A DNA stretch of 64,000 nt from Streptomyces rapamycinicus NRRL 5491 (lineage in GTDB: Bacteria; Actinomycetota; Actinomycetes; Streptomycetales; Streptomycetaceae): the NCBI RefSeq assembly GCF_024298965.1, contig NZ_CP085193.1:11160001-11224000 (forward strand), given 5' to 3'. The position numbers and the translations under genes are program-made. Below the pieces are notes generated by a model. It was not told where the DNA came from, did no database searches, and saw nothing but the letters and a program-made list of their open reading frames with translations. Positions 15,718-23,456 of the stretch are shown here, piece by piece (positions within the stretch are counted from its first letter, which is position 1; each line of letters begins with the position of its first letter).

Positions 15718-16230
15718 ATGACCAAGCTGTTGCTGTCCATACATGTCATCGCGGCGATCCTGGCGATCGGGCCGATCGCGGTGGCCGCCTCGCTCTTCCC
15801 GCGCTATGCGCGCCAGTCCGCATCGAACCACTCCGCCCAGTCCACCCAGTCCGCATCGGCGCGGCCCGAAGGCTCCGACGCCCAACGCGCCACCGCGGTC
15901 GCCGCGCTCCTGCACCGGATCTGCCGTGGCTATGCCCTCGTGGGTATCGCCGTACCGCTCTTCGGCGTGGCCACAGCCGCCCAGCTCGGTGTGCTCACCG
16001 ACGTCTGGCTCATCGCGTCGATCGTCCTGACCACGGTCGCCGTGCTCGTCCTCGCGCTGGCCATCATCCCGGCCCAGGGGGGTCTGCTCACCGCACCGGA
16101 GGACACGGCCACGAACGGGAATTCCGCGGTGGCGGCTCGGCTGGCCATGCTCACAGGGGTCTTCAACCTCCTCTGGGCGATCGTCGTCGTGCTGATGATC
16201 GTCCGACCGGGCTCGACCACCGGAGCGTGA
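15718..16230 (+). CDS. Four-helix membrane protein (DUF2269-like), paralogue of the gene at 56285-56752
   Basis: 170 residues with about four transmembrane helices (LLLSIHVIAAILAIGPIAVA at the N-terminus, GYALVGIAVPLFGVATAA, IASIVLTTVAVLVLALAII, LAMLTGVFNLLWAIVVVLMI). The start MTKLLLSIHV and the end IVRPGSTTGA match the second copy 40 kb away. This copy has an insertion rich in Gln/Ser (about 32-55). It is divergent from padR across a pair of candidate operators, so it is a likely PadR target. The function of the family is not known. Confidence 0.75.
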   Translation: MTKLLLSIHVIAAILAIGPIAVAASLFPRYARQSASNHSAQSTQSASARPEGSDAQRATAVAALLHRICRGYALVGIAVPLFGVATAAQLGVLTDVWLIASIVLTTVAVLVLALAIIPAQGGLLTAPEDTATNGNSAVAARLAMLTGVFNLLWAIVVVLMIVRPGSTTGA

Positions 16231-16313
16231 TGCCGTGCGCGAGCCGCATGGCCCGGGCCCTGTGCGGGGACCCGGACCCCGGGCGGAGGCATCGGCCGGA
16301 TGGAGGGACGGAC

Positions 16314-16997
16314 CTACGGAACCGTCAGCGACAGCAGCTCGGACGGCTTGTGCAGGATCACATCGGGCTCCGCCGCGAGCAGGGTCTTCTCATCGGTCTC
16401 ACCCCACATCGCGGCCACCGCGGTGATTCCGGCCCCCCGCGCGCTGGCCAGGTCGGTCACCGCGTCCCCGACCATCACGGTCCGGTCGGGGTCCGCGCCC
16501 ATGATGTCCATCGCCTTCAGCACGATGTCCGGCGCGGGCTTGGGCCGGGCCACCTCGTCCGAGCCGAGGATCACATCGAACTGCTCATGGATACGAAGGG
16601 TGTTGAGCAGCGAGCGCGCCCGCGGGCCGCTCTTCCCGGTGGCCACGGCGAGCCGCAGCCCGCGGTGGCGCAGCTCCGACAGCAGTTCGGGCACACCGTC
16701 GAACACCTCCACCAGGTGGGCGAGCCGGTAGCTCTCGCGGACGAACGGGCCCTCCATCTCCAGTGGCAGACCCATGATCCGCATGATGTCGGGGAAGTAG
16801 CGGCCCAGATGGCGGTTGTACTCCTCGAAGGGCGGCTCACCGTCGCCGACGACCTCGGCGTAGGCGAGGGTGAATGCCTGGCGCATCACCGCGAAGCTGT
16901 TGACGAGGACACCGTCGAGGTCGAAGACCACCGAGGTGGCCGGGGCGATACCCGCGCCGGAGGGCGGGCCGCCGTGACTGATCGGATGGCTGGTCAT
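16314..16997 (-). CDS. HAD-family phosphatase, AHBA pathway (RifM-like)
   Basis: 227 residues from the ATG at 16997 (GGGAG upstream); longer starts add unlike sequence. HAD motifs: VVFDLDGVLVNS (nucleophile Asp and general acid Asp), the motif II/III stretch ATGKSGPRARSLL with KPAPDIVLKAMD, and the metal-binding VMVGDAVTDLASARGAG. In rifamycin biosynthesis RifM is a phosphatase acting with RifK/L/N in making the aminoshikimate precursor. It lies 79 bp after the RifL-like gene in the same direction. A general phosphoglycolate-type phosphatase would look similar; context decides. Confidence 0.88.
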   Translation of the reverse strand: MTSHPISHGGPPSGAGIAPATSVVFDLDGVLVNSFAVMRQAFTLAYAEVVGDGEPPFEEYNRHLGRYFPDIMRIMGLPLEMEGPFVRESYRLAHLVEVFDGVPELLSELRHRGLRLAVATGKSGPRARSLLNTLRIHEQFDVILGSDEVARPKPAPDIVLKAMDIMGADPDRTVMVGDAVTDLASARGAGITAVAAMWGETDEKTLLAAEPDVILHKPSELLSLTVP

Positions 16998-17076
16998 TGA
17001 GCACTCCCGTGGTGCGGGCGACGAGGGCGGAGCCGAGGAGGCGGTGGGAGGTGGGAGCAACCCGTGTCGGCGCGGT

Positions 17077-18222
17077 TCACACCGGCGCCGACTCCCGGAC
17101 ATCCCGGACCTCCCGGGGAATCCGGGCCGAGGCGTAGACCCGTTCGATGGCGCCGATGGTCCGGCGGACCTCCTCGATCACCCGCCCCCGCCCCGCCGGG
17201 TCGCGCAGCTGCGCGGGAAGCATGTCGAGCTGCCGGTCGTACTCGGTGCCGATCGGTTCGGTGGGTACGGCCACCGGGCGGGTCGTACCATCGACGGTGC
17301 GGGTCAGAGTGGACTTCTCGAGGCGGTTCGGGCTGAATCCGAAGGTACAGTGCAGGGTCGCGCTGCCGTCGCTGCCGTCGATCGTGACCCGGGTGGTGTC
17401 CAGCGCCTCGTGCGAGGCCCAGCTCGCGTGCAGTACGACCGAACGGCCGTCCTCGGTGATGAGGAACCCGCGGGCGGTGTCCTCGACATCGGTGGTGCCG
17501 TTGGTGGCGCCCGGGAGCGCGGGGCCGCCGTCGTCGCCGCGCCACGCGGCCCGGGAGGACCGCTGGGTGATGAAGTCGGCGGACACGGTGCCGATGGCGT
17601 GCCGGAACGCGGCGGTGCCCAGCAGCGGAACGGCGATGTCGAACAGATGCCAGCCCAGGTCGACCAGCGCCCCGCCGCCCGCGAGCGACCGCTGGGTGAA
17701 CCAGCCGCCCCGGTCGGGTACGCCGCGCGCCCGCACCCAGGCGAGTTCGACATGGCGGATACGGCCCAGCCGGGCGGCGATCCGGTACAGCCCGCGCACA
17801 TCGGCGCGGTAGCGCGCCGCGCTTCCGGCCAGCAGCACCGCGCCACCGGAGCGCTCCGCGGCGGCCAGCCGCTCGGCCTCCTCCGAGGTCAGGCACACCG
17901 GCTTCTCCAGGAACACCGGAATGCCCTTGGCCAGCAGCTCGCCCGCGACCGCGCAGTGCAGATGGTTGGGCACCGCGACCACCGCCAGATCCACCTCGGC
18001 GGGGTCGAGGTCATGGACCGCCGCCAGCAGCGGCAACCGGTCCGCGCCCTCGGCCTCGGCCTCCGCCACCGCCGCGCGGCCGCGTTCGTCGGGGTCCACC
18101 GCGGCGGTCACGGTGAAGGCGGGGTTGCGGCGCAGCCGGGGCAGCCAGATCGAGCGGGCCGCCCACCCCAGACCGACCACCGCGGTCCGGATCGGCGTCT
18201 CGCCGATGTGCGGGGCGCTCAT
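17077..18222 (-). CDS. Gfo/Idh/MocA-type NAD(P) oxidoreductase, AHBA pathway (RifL-like)
   Basis: 381 residues. The N-terminal Rossmann segment is IRTAVVGLGWAARSIWLPRL; VAVPNHLHCAVAGELLAKGIPVFLEKPVC carries the EKP motif of the family with its catalytic Lys. In the aminoshikimate route RifL works with RifK on UDP-glucose to form the 3-keto intermediate that is transaminated to UDP-kanosamine. The ATG overlaps the end of the AHBA synthase gene by 4 bp (ATGA), so the two are coupled, as expected for partners. Assignment rests on family plus this pairing. Confidence 0.9.
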   Translation of the reverse strand: MSAPHIGETPIRTAVVGLGWAARSIWLPRLRRNPAFTVTAAVDPDERGRAAVAEAEAEGADRLPLLAAVHDLDPAEVDLAVVAVPNHLHCAVAGELLAKGIPVFLEKPVCLTSEEAERLAAAERSGGAVLLAGSAARYRADVRGLYRIAARLGRIRHVELAWVRARGVPDRGGWFTQRSLAGGGALVDLGWHLFDIAVPLLGTAAFRHAIGTVSADFITQRSSRAAWRGDDGGPALPGATNGTTDVEDTARGFLITEDGRSVVLHASWASHEALDTTRVTIDGSDGSATLHCTFGFSPNRLEKSTLTRTVDGTTRPVAVPTEPIGTEYDRQLDMLPAQLRDPAGRGRVIEEVRRTIGAIERVYASARIPREVRDVRESAPV

Positions 18223-19385
18223 GCGCCCGCGAGCACATCGGCGACGACGGCGGCCACTTCGTGCATCTGCGCCTCGCTGCCCAGCAGCACCCGGTGGTGC
18301 AGCCATACGCAGTCGCGGGTGAGCGCCTCGGAGTGCGGGCAGCGGCGGGCGAGTTCGTCCACCGTCAGATCCGGCGCCGCGGCCTCCCAGAAGGCGTCCG
18401 TGCGGTAGACCGCGCGGAAGGCGACGAACGCGGGCACTCCGCGCTCGATGAGCACGTCGACGACCTCGGCGCGGCGCTCCTCGGTGATGCCCGGCACCCG
18501 GAACATCGCCATGTAGTGCGGGTTGCGGTCGCCGCGGTCGTCGCGCGACTGCGGTACGACACCGGGGATCTCGGCGAGCAGCCGGCCCAGCACCGGCCAG
18601 CGCTGCTCACGCGTGGTGATCTGGTCCTCCAGACGGGCGAGTTGGGCGCGCAGCACCGAGGCGGAGAATTCGTTCAGCCGGAAGTTGGAGCCCGAGGTGC
18701 GATGGAAGTAGCCGCGGTCGGTGCGCGGACGTCCGCAGCTGTGCCGGACGAAGCCCTTCTCGTACATCTCGGCGTCGGGGAAGAGCACGGCGCCACCCTC
18801 ACCGGCGGTCATCAGCTTGCCGTTCTGGAAGCTGAACGCCGCGACCGAGCCCAGCTCGCCGACCCTCTTGCCGCGCCATCGCGCACCGTGAGCGTGGGCC
18901 GCGTCCTGGATCAGCGGCACCCCCGAGTCGGCGGACAGCTTGTCCAGCGCGTCCATGTCGCACATCTGACCCGCCATGTGCACCGGCATGATCGCGCGGG
19001 TCCTCGGGCCGATGGCCGCCTCGACCGCCGACGGATCGACGCAGTACGTGTCCGGGTCCACGTCCACCGGAATGGCCACCGCGCCCAGCCGCTGCGCGGC
19101 CTGCGAGGAGGAGATGAAGGTGAACGCGGGAACGATCACCTCGGTGCCGGGGCCGACGCCGAGCACTTCGAGGGCGAGCTCCAGCGCGTGCGTCCCGTTG
19201 GTGACCGCCAGGACGTGCTCGCTGCCATGGGCCGCGGCGAACTCCGCCTCGAAGGCATCGACCTCACCGCCCCCGACGCGCCACCATTGCCCCTGCTCCA
19301 GGGCCCGGATCAGGGCCTCGCGCTCCTCGTCGCCGTACTGCGGCCATGCGGGCAGCTCGGATCCCAGTCGCACATCATTGCTCAT
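18219..19385 (-). CDS. 3-amino-5-hydroxybenzoate (AHBA) synthase, PLP-dependent (RifK-like)
   Basis: 388 residues, as RifK. It is a DegT/DnrJ/EryC1-fold aminotransferase homologue. The PLP Lys is Lys190 in SFQNGKLMTAGEGGAV and the cofactor Asp is Asp161 in LIQDAAHAHG. The characteristic sequence ALEQGQWWRVGGGEVDAFE is seen near residue 30. AHBA synthase dehydrates and aromatises 5-amino-5-deoxy-3-dehydroshikimate to AHBA and, with RifL, also acts as a transaminase early in the route. It is the first gene of the K-L-M minus operon and diverges from the RifJ/RifN-like genes. This is the diagnostic gene for an ansamycin or mitomycin-type pathway. Confidence 0.96.
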   Translation of the reverse strand: MSNDVRLGSELPAWPQYGDEEREALIRALEQGQWWRVGGGEVDAFEAEFAAAHGSEHVLAVTNGTHALELALEVLGVGPGTEVIVPAFTFISSSQAAQRLGAVAIPVDVDPDTYCVDPSAVEAAIGPRTRAIMPVHMAGQMCDMDALDKLSADSGVPLIQDAAHAHGARWRGKRVGELGSVAAFSFQNGKLMTAGEGGAVLFPDAEMYEKGFVRHSCGRPRTDRGYFHRTSGSNFRLNEFSASVLRAQLARLEDQITTREQRWPVLGRLLAEIPGVVPQSRDDRGDRNPHYMAMFRVPGITEERRAEVVDVLIERGVPAFVAFRAVYRTDAFWEAAAPDLTVDELARRCPHSEALTRDCVWLHHRVLLGSEAQMHEVAAVVADVLAGA

Positions 19386-19401
19386 GATTTCCCTACTCCC
19401 T

Positions 19402-19448
19402 TAATGCGTTATGGAGGCGGGTCCGCGGCGGACGCATTAGCACGCTAA
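19402..19448. promoter_or_regulatory. Two inverted repeats between divergent AHBA operons
   Basis: TAATGCGT (19402-19409) and ACGCATTA (19432-19439) are exact inverted arms, and TTAGCACGCTAA (19437-19448) is a perfect two-base-gap palindrome that overlaps the second arm. They lie 17-63 bp upstream of the AHBA synthase start and may be operators for a cluster regulator. The remainder of this 227-bp gap holds a TATAAA at 19550 that could be a -10 for the plus-strand genes. Confidence 0.45.
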
Positions 19449-19612
19449 CCGGACGGCGGGCGAAACGTCATTCCCCCTCAGGGCCCCCCTACAGCCCCCT
19501 TAAAAACGTGGTTGATCAAACTCCCACACCGAGGCCAAGGGGGTCGTGCTATAAATGGCACTTCCGTGATGAGCCGCTGTAATTCAGCCGATCCCACATG
19601 GTGAGGTGCGCA

Positions 19613-20047
19613 GTGAGCAGGCTGTTGTTGGTGAACGGACCGAATCTCGGCATCCTCGGGAAGCGCCAGCCCGAGATCTATGGCACGGATACGCTGGAGG
19701 ACATCGAGCGCTGGGTCGGGGAAGAGGTCGCGGAGCGCGGCTGGAAAGTGGATTCCTACCAGTTCGACGGTGAAGCGGAGATCATCCAGACCATTCAGGG
19801 GAACTACGACACGGCCGGCGCCATCATCAATCCGGCCGCGCTCATGATGGCCGGATGGGGACTTAGGGACGCACTGGCCAACTATCCGCGGCCCTGGATA
19901 GAAGTGCATCTGTCGAATGTCTGGGCCCGTGAGCAGTTCCGCCATGAGTCGGTGACCGGACCGCTGGCCGCGGGCGTCATCTTCGGGCTCGGCGCCGTGG
20001 GCTATCGGCTAGCAGCACGCGCCCTGCTGGAAAAGGTGCCGGACTGA
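19613..20047 (+). CDS. Aminodehydroquinate dehydratase, type II DHQase family (RifJ-like)
   Basis: 144 residues from the GTG at 19613 (GAGG 6 nt upstream). Type II dehydroquinase features are kept: NGPNLGILGKRQPEIYG with the catalytic Arg and Tyr, EVHLSNVWAREQFRH and the C-terminal GVIFGLGAVGY. The loop that reads ALTHTS in shikimate-pathway enzymes reads ALMMAG here, so the His/Ser contacts with the substrate are lost. That change fits a shift to the amino substrate (5-deoxy-5-amino-3-dehydroquinate), though this is inference. It heads the plus-strand pair with the kinase. Confidence 0.9.
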   Translation: MSRLLLVNGPNLGILGKRQPEIYGTDTLEDIERWVGEEVAERGWKVDSYQFDGEAEIIQTIQGNYDTAGAIINPAALMMAGWGLRDALANYPRPWIEVHLSNVWAREQFRHESVTGPLAAGVIFGLGAVGYRLAARALLEKVPD

Positions 20048-20102
20048 GCGCCCGCCGCGCCGTCACCCCACACCGCGAAGGCTGACGAGCCGGGAGACGA
20101 CC

Positions 20103-21017
20103 ATCAGTCATCTGGGAATCGACGTGGGCGGCAGCAAAGTGGCGCTGCGCCTCGAACACGACGACCTGAGCGTCCGTGAATCCTCCTTCCGCTGGGCCGG
20201 GCCGGACGGTACGGACGCCATCACGCCCGGCGGTGCCACCCACGACCTCGAGCTGCTGGCGCGGCACATCAGGGAGCTGTGCGCGGGCCACCCCGAGCGG
20301 CTCACCGGCGTCGGGGTCGCGCTGCCCGCCACCCTCGACGCCACCGGCGCGGTCATCGCCTGGCCCGGCCGCCCCGGCTGGGCCGGAGTGGATCTGCGGG
20401 GCGCGCTGTCCGCGCTCTTCGGCGAGGCCGAGGTGCGCTGCGCCGACGACGGCGATCTGGCCGCCCTCGCCGAAGCACACGAGGCGGGCTGCCCCGATCT
20501 GCTCTACCTCGGTGTCGGCACCGGGATCGGCGGTGGCATCGTGCTGAACGGAAAGCCCGTCCCCGGTGTGGGCCGCGGCTCCTGCGAGGTCGGCCACCTG
20601 ATCGTGGACCGCGACGGCCCGCTGTGCGACTGCGGCCGGCGCGGCTGCGTCCAGGCGGCGGCCTCGGGCCCGGCGACGCTGCGCCGGGCGGCGCGGCGGC
20701 GGGGCCAGGAGGTGGCGTTCACCGCGCTGCGCGAGGCCGTGCGGGACGGAAGGCAGTGGGCCGTGGCGGCGCTGCGGGAGAGTGGCCGGGCCCTGGCCAC
20801 GGCCGTGACCGGTGTGTGCGAGCTGGTCCATCCCTCGCTCGTGCTGATCGGCGGAGGGTTCGCCGCGGTGATGCCGGAGCTCGTGGCGATGGTGGCCGAG
20901 CGGACGAAGGCGCTGGAGCGGCCGGGGCATCCGCTGCCACCGGTCCGGCCTGCGACACTGGGTGGGCTGTCGTCACTGCACGGCGCCGTTCTGCTGGCCA
21001 GGGGATTGCCGGACTGA
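20103..21017 (+). CDS. ROK-family sugar kinase (kanosamine kinase, RifN-like), apparent ATC start
   Basis: 304 residues if translation begins at ATC 20103. The phosphate-binding strand LGIDVGGSKVAL needs a start upstream of the GTG at 20124, and there is no in-frame ATG, GTG or TTG back to the previous gene. GGGAG sits 6 nt before ATC AGT CAT, so ATC takes the place where ATG would be expected. Other ROK motifs: the second ATP loop GVGTGIGGGIVLNGKP and the zinc site GPLCDCGRRGCVQ. The catalytic Asp is in CADDGDLAAL. RifN phosphorylates kanosamine on the way to aminoDAHP. A CTG at 20082 is the other possible start. Confidence 0.88.
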   Translation: MSHLGIDVGGSKVALRLEHDDLSVRESSFRWAGPDGTDAITPGGATHDLELLARHIRELCAGHPERLTGVGVALPATLDATGAVIAWPGRPGWAGVDLRGALSALFGEAEVRCADDGDLAALAEAHEAGCPDLLYLGVGTGIGGGIVLNGKPVPGVGRGSCEVGHLIVDRDGPLCDCGRRGCVQAAASGPATLRRAARRRGQEVAFTALREAVRDGRQWAVAALRESGRALATAVTGVCELVHPSLVLIGGGFAAVMPELVAMVAERTKALERPGHPLPPVRPATLGGLSSLHGAVLLARGLPD

Positions 21018-21069
21018 TCCGGCGCCCCTTGACCCTCACACCGTGTCAGGCGCTGAACTCGGAGCCATC

Positions 21070-21894
21070 ATGTTCACCATCGGAGACTTCGCCCGGCACG
21101 GCCGCGTCTCGGTCCGGATGCTGCGCCACTACGACGCCACCGGACTGCTGCTCCCGGCCCATGTCGACCCCGCCACCGGATACCGCTCCTACTCGGCCGC
21201 CCAGCTCAGCCGGCTGAACCGGATCATCGCGCTGAAGGAGCTCGGCTTCACCCTCCAGCAGGTGCGGGACATCGTGGACGACAAGGTCGGCACCGAGGAG
21301 CTGCGCGGCATGCTGCGGTTGCGGCGGGCCGAGCTGGAGGCCACGGTGGCCGCCACGGCGGCACGGCTGGTGCAGGTCGAGGCGAGGCTCCGGTCGATCG
21401 AGAGCGAGGGGCACATGCCCACGAACGACGTCGTCATCAAGACCCTCCCCGCGGTCCGGGTGGCGGAGCTCACCGCCACCGCCGCCGGTTTCGGCCCCCA
21501 GGACATCGGCCCGGTCATCACGCCGCTCTACGACGAGCTGTTCCGGCGCCTCGACACGGCGGGCATCGCCCCGACGGGCCCCGGTGTCGCGTACTACGAG
21601 GACGCCCCGGAAGGCGGCGGCGCCGTCACCGTCCACGCCGCCGTCCAGGTCGCCGCCCCGCTCCGGGACGGTGCGGACCTGAGGATCCTCGATCTGCCGC
21701 CCGTGGACCGGGCCGCGACCATCGTGCACCGGGGCCCGATGGACGCCGTGGTGCCCACGGCCCAGGCCCTGGCCCATTGGATCGACGGCAACGGCTACCG
21801 GTCGGCCGGCTACCCCCGGGAGATCAACCTGGAGTGCCCGGAGAACCGCGACGAGTGGGTCACGGAACTCCAGGCACCGGTGGTCCGGGCCTGA
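21070..21894 (+). CDS. MerR-family regulator with GyrI-like effector-binding domain
   Basis: 274 residues. The N-terminal MerR helix-turn-helix and wing are clear (MFTIGDFARHGRVSVRMLRHYDATGLLLPA, TGYRSYSAAQLSRLNRIIALKELGFTL). A dimerisation helix follows (about 75-115) and the C-terminal half is a GyrI/BmrR-type ligand pocket (AVRVAELTATAAGFGPQDIG ... DRAATIVHRGPMDAVVPTAQALAHWI). Such proteins bind hydrophobic drugs and often control efflux. It follows the kinase gene by 52 bp and may regulate this end of the ansamycin cluster, but no efflux gene is adjacent. GGAG precedes the ATG. Confidence 0.88.
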   Translation: MFTIGDFARHGRVSVRMLRHYDATGLLLPAHVDPATGYRSYSAAQLSRLNRIIALKELGFTLQQVRDIVDDKVGTEELRGMLRLRRAELEATVAATAARLVQVEARLRSIESEGHMPTNDVVIKTLPAVRVAELTATAAGFGPQDIGPVITPLYDELFRRLDTAGIAPTGPGVAYYEDAPEGGGAVTVHAAVQVAAPLRDGADLRILDLPPVDRAATIVHRGPMDAVVPTAQALAHWIDGNGYRSAGYPREINLECPENRDEWVTELQAPVVRA

Positions 21895-21949
21895 CGGCCG
21901 GGCCGCGGCGGGACGACAGGCGCGGCCACGCGAGTGGCGGCCATGCGAA

Positions 21950-21976
21950 GGGCGGCCACCGGCCGGGTGGCCGCCC
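21950..21976. terminator. Bidirectional hairpin terminator
   Basis: Perfect 10-bp stem GGGCGGCCAC/GTGGCCGCCC with a 7-nt loop, between the convergent MerR gene and the minus-strand operon ending at 22001. It marks the boundary between the ansamycin block and the next locus. Confidence 0.75.
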
Positions 21977-22000
21977 AGTCGGCCGAGGTGGTCAGGAGGC

Positions 22001-23407
22001 CTATGATCGGCTCCTTCCGCGGGGGCGGCCCGCCCCGGGCGGTTCGGTGCGCGGGTCCACCCCCAGCTGCCTCAGCTGTTCGAAATCGGCCGTGTCCATC
22101 CTCTCCAGGATCTCCAACTGCCGGGCCAGGGCATCGGTTTGGCCCTCGACGTCGTCATGCCGTCGGAGCGCGGCCGCCGTGGTGATGTGGAAGCGGGCCA
22201 GGGCCACCTTCAGACTGCGGCTCTCCAGGATCATCCGGTAGCGGGTCTCCTCAGCCAGCGCGTCCTGTACCGATCGGACCGGCCGGGCGAAGAACAACGT
22301 GACGATCTGCCCCACCCCGAGCGCGCCGAGCACGGCGGGGCTCTGCCACCCGATACGGTCCGGGAGGAAGACGCCGACGAGCGACAGCAGAAGTGCGCCG
22401 GCCAGCAGACATGTGCCCAGCCCCAGCAGGAACTTGCTGGCGAAGCCCACCGTGTGCTGCGCTCGCCGGAGCCGTTCGGCGGTCTGGATGCGATAGTCCC
22501 GCATCCTGGCGTCCTCGTAGGACAGGATGCCCTGCTTGTCCTGGATGTACGAGGAGTAGCCCACGAACTCCGCGTCCCCGCCACGGGACAGCCGCCGGTC
22601 GTCGTCCGGCCGCGAGCCCAGGAAACGGGCCAGCTCCGCGAGACCGATCATCACCTCGGTGTGCAGCACACGCTGGCAGAAGTCCAGGGCCGTCAGATGG
22701 CGCTCCAGGGTCCTGCTGGCGGTGAGCGCGTCGGAGACGACGAGCTGCCGCACGTCGTAGCGGGAGCGGATACCGGTCAGCAGCAGCTGGACCTTGATGT
22801 CGGTGAGGACACCGATCACCACGACGTGCGTGGTGTCCTGCCGCCCGTCGCCCAGCAGACCGTCCAGCAGCGTCGTCAGCGGCGCCGGTTCGCCGAGGTC
22901 GGGGCGTCCGCCGGAGCTGTGCTGGAAGTCGAAGAGCGTATTGGACCGCACATGGTGGACGCGGAGTTTCCCGCCCCAGCCGTCCTCGGCGTCCGCGGGC
23001 GCGCGCAGATCCGGGGCCAGCACGTCGGTGAGCCCGTCGACGTACGCCGCCCCCCAGGTGCCGGCCTCGCAATGCGCCCCGTACTGCCTGCGCTCCAGGT
23101 CGTACGTTTCCCCCGGGACATGCCAGTCACGGATGTTGATCAGATGCAGGACGCCGTCGCCGTGTCCGCGCATCCGGGAACCGACGGTGGCGTCGAGGAA
23201 GCGGGCCAGTGGCGAACGGCGCAGCTCCGCCTCGGACAGGACCCGGCGGTGGCCCTCCGTGCGGAGGGACGCACCGCTCTCGCTGTCCAGCAGCAGCTTG
23301 GAGACCGCGCTGTCCGGCAGGGACAGCTGGCAGTCCAGGTTGAGGAAGAAGTCGTTCTGCAGGCACTGCGTGATGAGTATGTACTGCGACGGTGCCGTCG
23401 GCTCCAT
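22001..23407 (-). CDS. Membrane protein with isochorismatase-fold domain lacking catalytic residues
   Basis: 468 residues. The N-terminal about 290 residues follow the cysteine-hydrolase (isochorismatase-like) fold: YILITQCLQNDFF at strand 1, DTTHVVVIGVLTDIKVQLLL before the nucleophile helix, and YDVRQLVVSDAL. In active members the first motif holds Asp and the second holds Cys (TDxCV); here these positions are Cys and Lys. The hydrolase is therefore probably inactive and used for binding. Two TM helices follow (about 365-385, 393-412) and then a coiled tail. It is the last gene of a four-gene minus operon, 49 bp after the previous gene. Role unknown. Confidence 0.75.
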   Translation of the reverse strand: MEPTAPSQYILITQCLQNDFFLNLDCQLSLPDSAVSKLLLDSESGASLRTEGHRRVLSEAELRRSPLARFLDATVGSRMRGHGDGVLHLINIRDWHVPGETYDLERRQYGAHCEAGTWGAAYVDGLTDVLAPDLRAPADAEDGWGGKLRVHHVRSNTLFDFQHSSGGRPDLGEPAPLTTLLDGLLGDGRQDTTHVVVIGVLTDIKVQLLLTGIRSRYDVRQLVVSDALTASRTLERHLTALDFCQRVLHTEVMIGLAELARFLGSRPDDDRRLSRGGDAEFVGYSSYIQDKQGILSYEDARMRDYRIQTAERLRRAQHTVGFASKFLLGLGTCLLAGALLLSLVGVFLPDRIGWQSPAVLGALGVGQIVTLFFARPVRSVQDALAEETRYRMILESRSLKVALARFHITTAAALRRHDDVEGQTDALARQLEILERMDTADFEQLRQLGVDPRTEPPGAGRPRGRSRS

Positions 23408-23456
23408 CGCCACCCCCCATGGATCTGAGTGTGTCTTCCCGGTGTGCCACAGGCCC

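Noticed and set aside
20124..21017. GTG at 20124 as the start of the ROK kinase
   Set aside because: It would remove the first strand and part of the phosphate loop (LGIDVGGS) and has no SD at the right distance.
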